DNA of 64,000 nucleotides. It comes from an uncultured Deferribacteraceae bacterium. Its GTDB lineage: Bacteria > Chrysiogenota > Deferribacteres > CAMZNJ01. Of this stretch, positions 19,269 to 27,046 are shown piece after piece. Position numbers and translations under genes: made by a program. The stretch's first letter is position 1; each line of letters starts with the position of its first letter. The notes beneath the pieces are model-generated. The model did no database searches and had not been told where the DNA came from. It was given only the letters and a program-made list of their open reading frames with translations. The DNA is taken from the NCBI GenBank assembly GCA_947313855.1, contig CAMZNS010000017.1, positions 16,809 through 80,808 on the forward strand. Reading direction: 5' to 3'.

Positions 19269-19792
19269 TATACATCCACTACTTCCAAGATTCCGAAAAA
19301 TGCACTAGCATGCAAAATGTACTCTTCGATCTAGTGAAAAAATCTCGCGACGTTAGTCTTGTCGCACCCGAATGCCCACTACTCAGCGGCGTTACCGTAC
19401 TAAACAACATAACACTCCAAGCAGGGTATATTTACGGATCAACACCCAAAAGAACAAAAAGAGACACAATTAATTTACTAAATAACTTTTCTATGCTTTA
19501 CATTATCAACAAATACCCCGATACTCTAAATAACTACGAACAATTTGTAGCATCATACTTGCAGGCAATATACATACACCCCAACACCACAATCATCATA
19601 AAACCCGCACAGATGCTAAACTGGCAACAACAACAACTCGAAAAATTCTTCTCACACATGCCAGACCTACTCAATACCGTAATTATCGAAGACGCCGCTA
19701 ACAAAAAACTTTACGACAACATAACAATAAACAAAGAGGTTGATTTCTACCCATGGCTAGACTCTCTCAAAAATCTATTGAGTATCGCGTAG
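19265..19792 (+). CDS. degenerate ABC-ATPase-like protein in the MlaF position
   Basis: 175 residues, starting in the ATGA overlap with the MlaE-like gene and overlapping the MCE gene by 40 nt. This slot normally holds MlaF. Residues 31-130 follow the order of an ABC ATPase: a VSLVAPECPLLSGVTVLNNI stretch resembles the Q-loop to helical-domain entry but lacks the Gln. KYPDTLNNYEQFVASYLQAI sits where (Y)PxELSGGQxxRVAxARAx should be, and TTIIIKPAQMLN sits where Walker B (hhhhDEP..ALD) should be. TVIIEDAA replaces the H-loop. There is no Walker A and about 60 N-terminal residues are absent. It has no stop or frameshift and is tightly overlapped on both sides, so it is probably a maintained pseudo-ATPase rather than debris. 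Homology is inferred by eye. Confidence 0.6.
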   Translation: MIYIHYFQDSEKCTSMQNVLFDLVKKSRDVSLVAPECPLLSGVTVLNNITLQAGYIYGSTPKRTKRDTINLLNNFSMLYIINKYPDTLNNYEQFVASYLQAIYIHPNTTIIIKPAQMLNWQQQQLEKFFSHMPDLLNTVIIEDAANKKLYDNITINKEVDFYPWLDSLKNLLSIA

Positions 19793-20646
19793 GACTATTC
19801 CTACTAATACCACTAACCGTGCTCGCACTCGTTGGACTCACTGTGGGCGTGAAGAAAAATCTGTTCTCATCCAAAGTCAACCTGCAAATCTATGCCACTA
19901 GCGGGGAAGGTCTCACCATCGGAATGCCCATAAAATTCTCAGGCTTCACAATAGCTACCGTTCACAGCATCTCCCTACGCGGACAAAACCAGATAGTACT
20001 ACAAGCCAAAATACCCAAATCATACATGCAATGGGTACGTATCGACTCCCACATGAGACAAGGAATATCCATCTTCGGATCCTCATTCATCGAACTTTAC
20101 GGCGGATCAGTATCAGCAGTCATTCCACCCAAAGATACTCTCTACATACTCGACCAAAGCAGCTCCCTAGTCGATATCACTAAAACAATCGCACCTATCC
20201 TACGTGATGCCGGCGGAATAATCAGCGACGTCAAAAACGTTACCGCAAAACTCTCAGACGAAAACAGCGACTTCAACAGATTCATCGCAGGACTCGGCGT
20301 CATCGGTCAAGACCTAACTAGCGAAACAGGATCCATCGGATACTTCGTGCGAAGCAACGAATTCCGCGTCTCTGTCTCAAATATCGTCAACAACCTCACA
20401 CGAATTACAGCCTCACTGGACTCCACAATCGCATCTCTCGAAAGTATTGCCGCTGACACAGCACTATCCACACCCGTAATACTCGAACAGATCGAAAACG
20501 CTAGCATATACCTAACACCAATACTCAGCGAAGTTGACGTACTCCTATTCGAAACAACAATACTCATCGACTCGCTACAAAACTCCTGGCTCATCGGATC
20601 GCCAAGCAACCCACAATCAACCACAAGATCAATATCCCTCGACTAA
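19753..20646 (+). CDS. MCE-domain (MlaD-like) lipid-transport protein
   Basis: 297 residues. An N-terminal membrane anchor (RVGLFLLIPLTVLALVGLTV) is followed by one MCE domain at about residues 38-120 (IYATSGEGLTIGMPIKFSG, IVLQAKIPKSYMQWVRID, RQGISIFGSSFIELYGG). A helical C-terminal part follows. MCE proteins form periplasmic rings that ferry phospholipids between membranes. It has a Shine-Dalgarno AGAGG inside the preceding gene and overlaps it by 40 nt. Confidence 0.85.
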   Translation: MARLSQKSIEYRVGLFLLIPLTVLALVGLTVGVKKNLFSSKVNLQIYATSGEGLTIGMPIKFSGFTIATVHSISLRGQNQIVLQAKIPKSYMQWVRIDSHMRQGISIFGSSFIELYGGSVSAVIPPKDTLYILDQSSSLVDITKTIAPILRDAGGIISDVKNVTAKLSDENSDFNRFIAGLGVIGQDLTSETGSIGYFVRSNEFRVSVSNIVNNLTRITASLDSTIASLESIAADTALSTPVILEQIENASIYLTPILSEVDVLLFETTILIDSLQNSWLIGSPSNPQSTTRSISLD

Positions 20647-20685
20647 GGACAATAACTCAGTATAAAATAGTATGGAGCTTTTTCG

Positions 20686-21486
20686 ATGTTGAAGCATAAA
20701 CTGGGCAATAAACGGAACTACCAAAACCGTCAAAACTACAAAAACCGTAACGCAAAACCGAAACAAACAAACATCAACGCAATAGCAATAATAATCGTTG
20801 TCGGAATCGCCCTGACAGCATGCTCCGGAAAATCAAACAAACAACTCGTACCAACATCAATACAACACGGACACTCAATTACACAAAAATCTGTGGAAAG
20901 ATACCTAACAGGACAAATCGTCGCCTCCGACCAAGATATCACAAGTGCAAAAAGCCAATACAGTCGAATAGGTGACTTCTGCAACGTCGCACGACTCTAC
21001 CTCCTACACTACCAAGTAAGGGGACTAGACAACATCTCTTTCGTCGACAATGCTAACACCTTCGCAACACTAGGCAACTGCAACAACGAACTCAACATCG
21101 TCAACTTTATATACGGAAACAACTACGTCGAAAATCAACTACCCATATTCTACCAAGCATTAGCAAAATACGACCGCAATGATTACTCACACCAAGAATT
21201 TGTGGAAACTGTAGACGCAAACAAAGAACTCAAAGAATTCACCAAAACTGCAGGGATTCGACTCGCTGTCAGTCGCATGCTCAACGATCCCACAACCAAC
21301 ATACAAACCACCGAACAGTACATCACAACCATTCTGATACCCACAGACGAGGCATTCTCATACACAACAAACCTAGTCAAAGACTACAGGCTACTGAGAG
21401 CAGTCTACAACCAGCAGGGACGAAATATTGAGAAGATTGACGAAACAATCAAGTTAATTGATCGTGAGATAAATTACATTCGGTAA
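20686..21486 (+). CDS. lipoprotein of the MCE operon, function unknown
   Basis: 266 residues. A basic N-terminus precedes a hydrophobic segment ending in a lipobox, IALTACSG, with the lipidated Cys at about residue 46. The unusually long n-region (about 32 residues rich in Lys, Asn, Gln) is notable. The mature part is helical (KSQYSRIGDFCNVARLYLLH), with no recognised domain. GGAGC lies before ATG 20686 and TATAAA occurs about 30 nt upstream, so it may also have its own promoter. Position suggests an outer-membrane or periplasmic partner of the MCE system. Confidence 0.65.
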   Translation: MLKHKLGNKRNYQNRQNYKNRNAKPKQTNINAIAIIIVVGIALTACSGKSNKQLVPTSIQHGHSITQKSVERYLTGQIVASDQDITSAKSQYSRIGDFCNVARLYLLHYQVRGLDNISFVDNANTFATLGNCNNELNIVNFIYGNNYVENQLPIFYQALAKYDRNDYSHQEFVETVDANKELKEFTKTAGIRLAVSRMLNDPTTNIQTTEQYITTILIPTDEAFSYTTNLVKDYRLLRAVYNQQGRNIEKIDETIKLIDREINYIR

Positions 21487-21612
21487 CACGCCAGCACACC
21501 AGCACACCAGCACACGCCAGCTACGACCGTGACTTGACTACGCAACCGCGACGCCAGCACACCAGCACACGCCAGCACACTCGAACACGCCAGCACACTC
21601 GAACACGCCAGC
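21487..21612. repeat. CCAGCACAC-type tandem array
   Basis: Units built from CCAGCACAC, CGCCAGCACACTCGAACA and CCAGCTACGAC fill the gap between convergent genes. The array ends exactly at the udp stop codon. Confidence 0.85.
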
Positions 21613-22370
21613 TACGACGACAACACTCGCCTAGCAGCATCCAACACAACACTTATCGCGTTCGCCTCAACCGACTGCATATTCTCGGCACTCGGTATCT
21701 CGTCGTGGGTGCGATTGATGATAACGCCAGCAACACAACCAGCTCGTAACCCCGAGCTCGCACACATTGTCAGGAGCGTTGCCGACTCCATCTCAAAGTT
21801 TAACACGCCCATACTCTGCCACTCAGCCATCGAGTCGCGGAACCTACGAACCACACGCCCTGAAAAGGTGTCGTAACGCTCTTGCCCCGGGTAAAATGTA
21901 TCACTCGATGCGGTCACACCAACATGAAGGGGGAGTTTGTGGCTCTTGACCGCCTCCACCATGCTAGATGTAATGGTGAAATCGGATACCGCAGGGAACT
22001 CCATGGGTGCAAAGTGGGAGCTAGCACCATCTAGTCGAACGGAGCCTGTGGTAACAATAATATCGCCTACGTTGATATGTGGCTGTATGGCACCAGTTGT
22101 TCCGATGCGTAGGAAGTCTCGCACGCCAAGTTGAGCGAGCTCCTCCACGGCGATGGATGTGGATGGTCCCCCTATCCCTGTGGAGCACACAACAACAGCT
22201 TTGCCAGACAGATAACCAACATACAGGGTAAATTCCCGACTGCTCGATAAAAACTGTGGCGACTCAAGCCCTAAGGCGATTTTTTCCACACGACCAGGAT
22301 CGCCTGGTAAAATTGCTAGCTTCGCACCCTTCAAGTCCTCTTTTGTAACGTTCAAATGAAATACTGACAC
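21612..22370 (-). CDS. udp: uridine phosphorylase
   Basis: A 252-residue cytosolic enzyme that converts uridine and phosphate to uracil and ribose-1-phosphate, for nucleoside salvage. Motifs: [13 protein letters not shown] near the start, [25 protein letters not shown] (phosphate and ribose site), and [13 protein letters not shown] for base and ribose recognition. The start is GTG (22370), preceded by AAGAAG; no ATG lies near. Length is normal. It is followed at the stop codon by a tandem array. Confidence 0.93.
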   Translation of the reverse strand: MSVFHLNVTKEDLKGAKLAILPGDPGRVEKIALGLESPQFLSSSREFTLYVGYLSGKAVVVCSTGIGGPSTSIAVEELAQLGVRDFLRIGTTGAIQPHINVGDIIVTTGSVRLDGASSHFAPMEFPAVSDFTITSSMVEAVKSHKLPLHVGVTASSDTFYPGQERYDTFSGRVVRRFRDSMAEWQSMGVLNFEMESATLLTMCASSGLRAGCVAGVIINRTHDEIPSAENMQSVEANAISVVLDAARRVLSS

Positions 22371-22445
22371 TTCTTGTAACCCCCGAATTGTTGAAAATAT
22401 GTTTGCGTTATTTCTGTAATTAGTGTTGAAAGGTGCAATCAGGAG

Positions 22446-23012
22446 CTATTGGCTCACAGCGATGCTGTCCCCGTCGAGGACACCGTCCCCAAGACTGTCG
22501 CCAAGACCGTCGCCAAGACCGTCGCCAAGACCGTCGCCAAGACTGTCCCCAAGACCGTCGCCAAGACTGTCCCCAAGACTGTCGCCAAGACCGTCGCCAG
22601 AGACGAACGAAGTAGCGTTGCTGTCAACAACAGGGTACATACGCGTGGTAACAAGGGCTTGCTCACCGCTACCACTCTCCACTGTCACAGAGATACCCAC
22701 ATTGCCCGGCTCGATACCAAACACAACAACACGACTAGGCGACTCAGGATCAACTATTATAGCAGCCTTAGTGGTGTCAGATACCTCCCACGTGATGCTA
22801 TCCAAAGACTTGTCACCGCCATTTGGTCCAAACGACCAACTCACTGTTAGTATCAAGCCATCTTCTGTGCCTATGGGTATGGACTCCCCAAGTCCAGCAA
22901 TACGGACAAACCGTGTATCCTCAGAGTCTACGAACAAAGACTCCAAGTCCCCACAGGCAGTAACCGCAAGTAACAGAACCCCCAGTGTTGCAAATAAATA
23001 TATCTTTTTCAT
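22446..23012 (-). CDS. Ig-like lipoprotein with GDGLGDSL repeat tail
   Basis: 188 residues. ATG 23012 follows GGAG by 6 nt. MKKIYLFATLGVLLLAVTACGD is a lipoprotein signal (lipobox VTAC; read as two parts). The mature region has one Big_2-like beta domain (KSLDSITWEVSDTTKAAIIV, GNVGISVTVES). The last ~45 residues are repeats of GDGLGDSL encoded by a 12-bp array. It resembles the modules of the 1028-residue protein at 27-30 kb. Probably surface or periplasmic; partner unknown. Confidence 0.75.
   Translation of the reverse strand: MKKIYLFATLGVLLLAVTACGDLESLFVDSEDTRFVRIAGLGESIPIGTEDGLILTVSWSFGPNGGDKSLDSITWEVSDTTKAAIIVDPESPSRVVVFGIEPGNVGISVTVESGSGEQALVTTRMYPVVDSNATSFVSGDGLGDSLGDSLGDGLGDSLGDGLGDGLGDGLGDSLGDGVLDGDSIAVSQ
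22484..22603. repeat. 12-bp coding tandem array (AAGACCGTCGCC)
   Basis: About ten copies of AAGACCGTCGCC and variants with CTGTC or CCCC. On the minus strand they encode GDGL and GDSL alternately. The unit is a multiple of three, so copy-number change preserves the frame. Confidence 0.9.
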
Positions 23013-23419
23013 TATATGCTCCATAAGTTATTTTAAACTAAGAAAACAAGCCTACATGAATAGCTTAGTAACGGTAATCTACCATGAATCTATGGAAAAT
23101 CACCACGGCGAGGAACCCCCATACATCTTTGGCAGTAAACCTCCATGCAACGGCGTGGAGTGCCCTGAGTCCATCCCGGCGAGGAACCCCAATACATCTT
23201 TGGCAGTAAACCCGCTAATAAAAAGGGGCTGTAGGCTCCTATTACTAAGACACCACAACCCCATACTAGTTCGATATACTCTGAGGTGCGAACAACCCAG
23301 TATCGTAAATACAAATATAATAATAGTATATTACACTAATCACTTCCTTGTTGCAACACATTTAAACAGTATGTGCACCTATTTTTGCAAGAGGCACACA
23401 CACCTAGTGACTACACGTA
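23013..23419. other. intergenic region with a 36-bp direct repeat
   Basis: CGGCGAGGAACCCC followed by ATACATCTTTGGCAGTAAACC occurs at 23106-23141 and 23177-23212 with one mismatch, period 71 bp. The remainder is AT-rich with TAGTATATTACACTA near 23325. A 74-codon minus-strand frame across the repeat looks spurious. It contains the 5' region of the lipoprotein gene and the 3' side of the PTS gene. Confidence 0.6.
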
Positions 23420-24853
23420 CTACTTGGCAAGCCCCAAACTACTCGCACTACCACCACCGGGGCTAGGCATCTCTTCGTCCACAGGATCATTGAACCCGAT
23501 GAAGTAAGCAGCAATAAACCCAGCAATGTAGGAGATAATCAAACCAAGGGCATGGTTAAGAAACGAACCTTGGGAATCCGCCGAAAGAAGCAATAACCCC
23601 GATATCCCACCCGGAATGGTAACAGTAACCTGCATCATGGCTATCCAACCACCACCGAAAGCAGCACCGATACACGCCGCAATAAACGGTCTACCCAAAG
23701 GCAACGTTACACCATAGATAAGCGGTTCGCCAATACCCAAGAAACCAACAGGCAAACCACTCCAAATAACCTTCTTAAGCCACACACTGCGAGTCTTAAT
23801 CAGAACCGCAATAACTGCACCAACCTGACCAGCACCAGCCATGGACAAAATAGGCAACAACGCATTAACACCCGTTTGGTTCAGCATCTCAGCCATAATG
23901 GGCAAGAAACCCTGATGAATCCCAAACATAACCAAAGGCAAAAATAACCCAGCCATCACAAAACCAGCGAAAAAACCACCCGTTTCGATCATGTACGTAA
24001 ACGTAACCGTAACACCGTCGGCGATAACACCGCCCAAAGGTTGCAAAAACAGTAACGCAACAAACCCCGTAACAATAATGGTAATTGCCGGACTGATAAC
24101 AAGATCCAACGAATCGGGCACACGCTTACGCAAAGAACGCTCAACGTATGCACCAAACGCCGCCACCAACAACACAGCAAATATTCCACCACGACCCGGT
24201 AGCAAACTGTTGCCAAGTAGCTCAATATTGCCCAAACCGGGAGCCATGATAATCGCAGCAAGTATGGCACCGATGGTGGGGGATCCACCAAACTCTTTAG
24301 CCGTATTCACGCCTGTTAACACAAACATTACAGCGTAGATTGCACCACCAAACAACGCCAATGACGCACTGATATTCGGGAATATCTCGTTAAAGTCGGT
24401 GTAAGTGGATAGGGTGTTGTTTAGCCCGATAATAATACCGCACCCGATAAAACCGGGGATAAGGGGGATGAATATATTTGCCACACGCTTGAGGAACTTC
24501 CCCACAGGGTTGCCATACTTAGCATCCATGGCCGCTTTGTTGTCCTTAGCGTCCCCCAGCGATGCACTATCGGTGCCAAGACCCTTCTCCTGATCCTCCA
24601 TGGCATCCAACACCTTGCGAGATGTACCCGCACCAAGAACAAATTGGTGCTCATCACTACTTTTTACGTAACCACGAACACTACCATGCTCCTTCATTTT
24701 ATCAAGCTGTGCCTTGCTCTCATCCACGAAAACAATTCGCACCCGCGTCATGCAAGCGTAAATCTTGCTAATATTTTCCCGACCGCCAGACAGCTCAAGT
24801 AGATCCTTGGCTATCTCTGCGTGGGAAGCTTTCTTTACTTTTTTAGAAGCCAT
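23420..24853 (-). CDS. murP: PTS transporter EIIBC, probably MurNAc-specific
   Basis: A 477-residue phosphotransferase permease. The N-terminal EIIB domain has the phosphorylated Cys in IYACMTRVRIVF (about residue 35). A linker is followed by the ten-helix EIIC domain with FLGIGEPLIYGVTLPLG, the conserved GEP substrate motif. No EIIA domain is present, so a general IIA is needed. ATG 24853 has AAGGAGAGG upstream; the longer open frame to 24892 is leader. Specificity is inferred from location 64 nt after murQ and next to murR: imported MurNAc-6-phosphate would be the MurQ substrate. Confidence 0.82.
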   Translation of the reverse strand: MASKKVKKASHAEIAKDLLELSGGRENISKIYACMTRVRIVFVDESKAQLDKMKEHGSVRGYVKSSDEHQFVLGAGTSRKVLDAMEDQEKGLGTDSASLGDAKDNKAAMDAKYGNPVGKFLKRVANIFIPLIPGFIGCGIIIGLNNTLSTYTDFNEIFPNISASLALFGGAIYAVMFVLTGVNTAKEFGGSPTIGAILAAIIMAPGLGNIELLGNSLLPGRGGIFAVLLVAAFGAYVERSLRKRVPDSLDLVISPAITIIVTGFVALLFLQPLGGVIADGVTVTFTYMIETGGFFAGFVMAGLFLPLVMFGIHQGFLPIMAEMLNQTGVNALLPILSMAGAGQVGAVIAVLIKTRSVWLKKVIWSGLPVGFLGIGEPLIYGVTLPLGRPFIAACIGAAFGGGWIAMMQVTVTIPGGISGLLLLSADSQGSFLNHALGLIISYIAGFIAAYFIGFNDPVDEEMPSPGGGSASSLGLAK

Positions 24854-24917
24854 AACTATTCCTCTCCTTATGGTGAAATAAAACCGTCTCAATTCTTGTT
24901 TGTATTTTGCAACTAGC

Positions 24918-25826
24918 CTACGACCCCCGTGTTACGGTGAGTGCTTGGCGAATAAAGCCGTTCTGCTGTGCTAGTACCTCCCCTGCTTTGGAGGCATCCA
25001 ACCCGGAAAGTATCATGAATATGGCTGTTTTGCAGTGGCGTCCACATTGATTCAGGGCGTTGTCTGCCTCAGCATCGCTCACCCCAGTAGCCTCAACCAC
25101 AATATGTGTTTGGCGTTTCACCAATTTTTCGTTGGTTGCCTCAACATCCACCATTAAATTGCCATAAACCTTGCCTATCTTGATCATGGAGGCTGTGGTA
25201 AGCATATTGAGAACAAGCTTTTGTGCCGTACCCGCCTTCATTCGCGACGACCCTGTTACCACTTCTGCCCCCACAACAGGGGTAATCGCAATGTCCGCAA
25301 TCTTCGTCATCTCCCCATTAGGGTTGCAGCTAACGCTAACCGTCGTCGCTCCCAAGGATTTGGCGTAATTGAGCCCACCGATAACGTAGGGTGTTCGTCC
25401 GCTAGCGGCAATGCCAACGAGTATGTCTTTGTTGGAGAAGCTTATCCGTTGCAAGTCGCTAACGCAAAGCTCGGGGGAGTCTTCTGCGTTCTCCACCGCT
25501 TTGAGAATCGCCTTTTCGCCGCCAGCAATAAGCCCCACAACCATCTCGGCAGGTGTACCGTATGTGGGGGGGCACTCGCTAGCATCGAGTACGCCAAGGC
25601 GACCGCTTGTGCCCGCACCGATGTAGATAAGGCGACCACCGCTTAGGAATCCGTGGCTAATTTTGTCCACAGCTGTTGCAATGTTTCCCATCTCTTTGGC
25701 AACAATTTCGGGCACTTTTTTGTCTTCGTTGTTAATAATTTGCAAAATCTCTTCAGTGGACTTAGTGTCGATGTCCATACTACTTTCGTTACGACTTTCC
25801 GTTACCATCCTGCTAATTTCAACCAT
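24918..25826 (-). CDS. murQ: N-acetylmuramic acid 6-phosphate etherase
   Basis: 302 residues. Cleaves the lactyl ether of MurNAc-6-phosphate to give GlcNAc-6-phosphate and D-lactate, in peptidoglycan recycling. A SIS-domain enzyme with [19 protein letters not shown] (19 residues), [15 protein letters not shown] and [20 protein letters not shown], all near-identical to characterised MurQ. ATG 25826 has GGAGG 4 nt upstream. It is the first gene of murQ-murP and divergent from murR. Confidence 0.96.
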   Translation of the reverse strand: MVEISRMVTESRNESSMDIDTKSTEEILQIINNEDKKVPEIVAKEMGNIATAVDKISHGFLSGGRLIYIGAGTSGRLGVLDASECPPTYGTPAEMVVGLIAGGEKAILKAVENAEDSPELCVSDLQRISFSNKDILVGIAASGRTPYVIGGLNYAKSLGATTVSVSCNPNGEMTKIADIAITPVVGAEVVTGSSRMKAGTAQKLVLNMLTTASMIKIGKVYGNLMVDVEATNEKLVKRQTHIVVEATGVSDAEADNALNQCGRHCKTAIFMILSGLDASKAGEVLAQQNGFIRQALTVTRGS

Positions 25827-25902
25827 CAGAACCTCCGCACCATTATTTACAACACTATTATTATTTACCCCATCATTATGAATAAAAAATTTGTATATGT
25901 CA

Positions 25903-25933
25903 ACACCTTAGAATATTTTATTTCGAAAGGTGT
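25903..25933. promoter_or_regulatory. inverted repeat, candidate MurR operator
   Basis: ACACCTT (25903-25909) and AAGGTGT (25927-25933) form 7-bp arms around an AT-rich 17-bp centre, in the intergenic region between murQ and murR. The position suits control of both directions by the RpiR-type regulator. Confidence 0.4.
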
Positions 25934-26026
25934 GCACAAAATACTTTTAATAGTATACTTATGCGGAATTATTGTTGTACAATAATGTTGAAGTATCAGT
26001 TCGTTAAATTTAACTTAGAGGTAAAA

Positions 26027-26863
26027 ATGGACACTGTTGCGTATATCAGAAGCCGAGCCGACTCACTCTCACAAACAGAAGCTCAAATTGCAAAATACAT
26101 CTGCAAACACCCACAAAAAGTATCGGACATGACCTCTTCCGCACTCGCTAAAGAACTCAATATCGCTCAGTCCACAATCATCAAACTAATCCAAAAACTA
26201 GGCTACAAAGGGTACACCGACCTACGTATCGAACTCGCTCGCATGCCCAACAAAACACAGGAAGAGATACACAACAATATCTCACTCTCCGACCCACTAG
26301 AGCTTGTGGCAACCAAAATCAGCATGGACAACCAACAAGCCATCGAATCCACATGCAAAAATATCAACTACAACACTCTCGAACAGGTTATTGTTGCCAT
26401 GAAAAACAGTAACAAGATAATACTACTGGGAATCGGTGCATCGTCGTTGGTTGCGCAAGACCTTGCCTACAAGCTTCTCAAACTCGGGAAATGTGCCATT
26501 CATCAAACCGACTACCACTCGCAACTCTCCATGTGTGCCACACTAAACAGGAGCGACACCATTATCGCCATCTCACACTCAGGGCGTAGTGCTGAAGTAT
26601 TGCTTGCCGTGAAGGAGGGGCGTAACCTCGGTGCCACAGTTGTAGCCATCACCAGCAACTCCCACACACCACTCACAGACCTTGCTAATCACACCCTATT
26701 CACTGTTGCCGAAGAGGGGTTGCTGCGAACCTCTGCCATAGCCTCCCGCATCGCCCAGCTCACAATTGTAGACGTACTATTCCTCGGACTAATCCAACGC
26801 GAAAGCAACTCCTTGGAGCTAATTGAGCGTAGTCGTAGGATTATCGGTGAGCTCAAGGGGTAA
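26027..26863 (+). CDS. murR: RpiR/MurR-family transcriptional regulator
   Basis: 278 residues. The N-terminal HTH_6 domain (ALAKELNIAQSTIIKLIQKL) is followed by a C-terminal SIS sugar-phosphate-binding domain (ILLGIGASSLVAQDLAYKLL, AISHSGRSAEVLLAV). MurR-type proteins repress mur genes and respond to MurNAc-6-phosphate. ATG 26027 follows AGAGG. It is divergent from murQ-murP, which supports the assignment; ligand not shown. Confidence 0.85.
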   Translation: MDTVAYIRSRADSLSQTEAQIAKYICKHPQKVSDMTSSALAKELNIAQSTIIKLIQKLGYKGYTDLRIELARMPNKTQEEIHNNISLSDPLELVATKISMDNQQAIESTCKNINYNTLEQVIVAMKNSNKIILLGIGASSLVAQDLAYKLLKLGKCAIHQTDYHSQLSMCATLNRSDTIIAISHSGRSAEVLLAVKEGRNLGATVVAITSNSHTPLTDLANHTLFTVAEEGLLRTSAIASRIAQLTIVDVLFLGLIQRESNSLELIERSRRIIGELKG

Positions 26864-26882
26864 GGGGCACTAACGTGCTCAC

Positions 26883-26968
26883 CACACGAAAAATTACCCA
26901 CCGCACGAAAAATTACCCACCGCACGAAAAATTACCCACCACACCTTGCATAAACACAAAGTACGGTG
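26883..26968. repeat. 19-bp tandem repeat that can pair with a downstream GGTGGG
   Basis: Three copies of CGCACGAAAAATTACCCAC (first copy partly changed) lie downstream of murR. Each copy ends in CCCACC and can pair with GGTGGG at about 26963-26968, giving alternative stems. There is no T-run after it, so terminator function is doubtful. Confidence 0.6.
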
Positions 26969-27046
26969 GGCAATGTTGAAATGATGAATCTTTTGCAGTT
27001 AACGGTTAGTGCTTGACCATCTCAACGCTCCGGTCAACGCCAACCC

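Noticed and set aside
22423-23466. 347-codon plus-strand open frame
   Set aside because: It is the reverse reading of a lipoprotein gene and its 12-bp array; the minus frame has a lipobox and a ribosome site.
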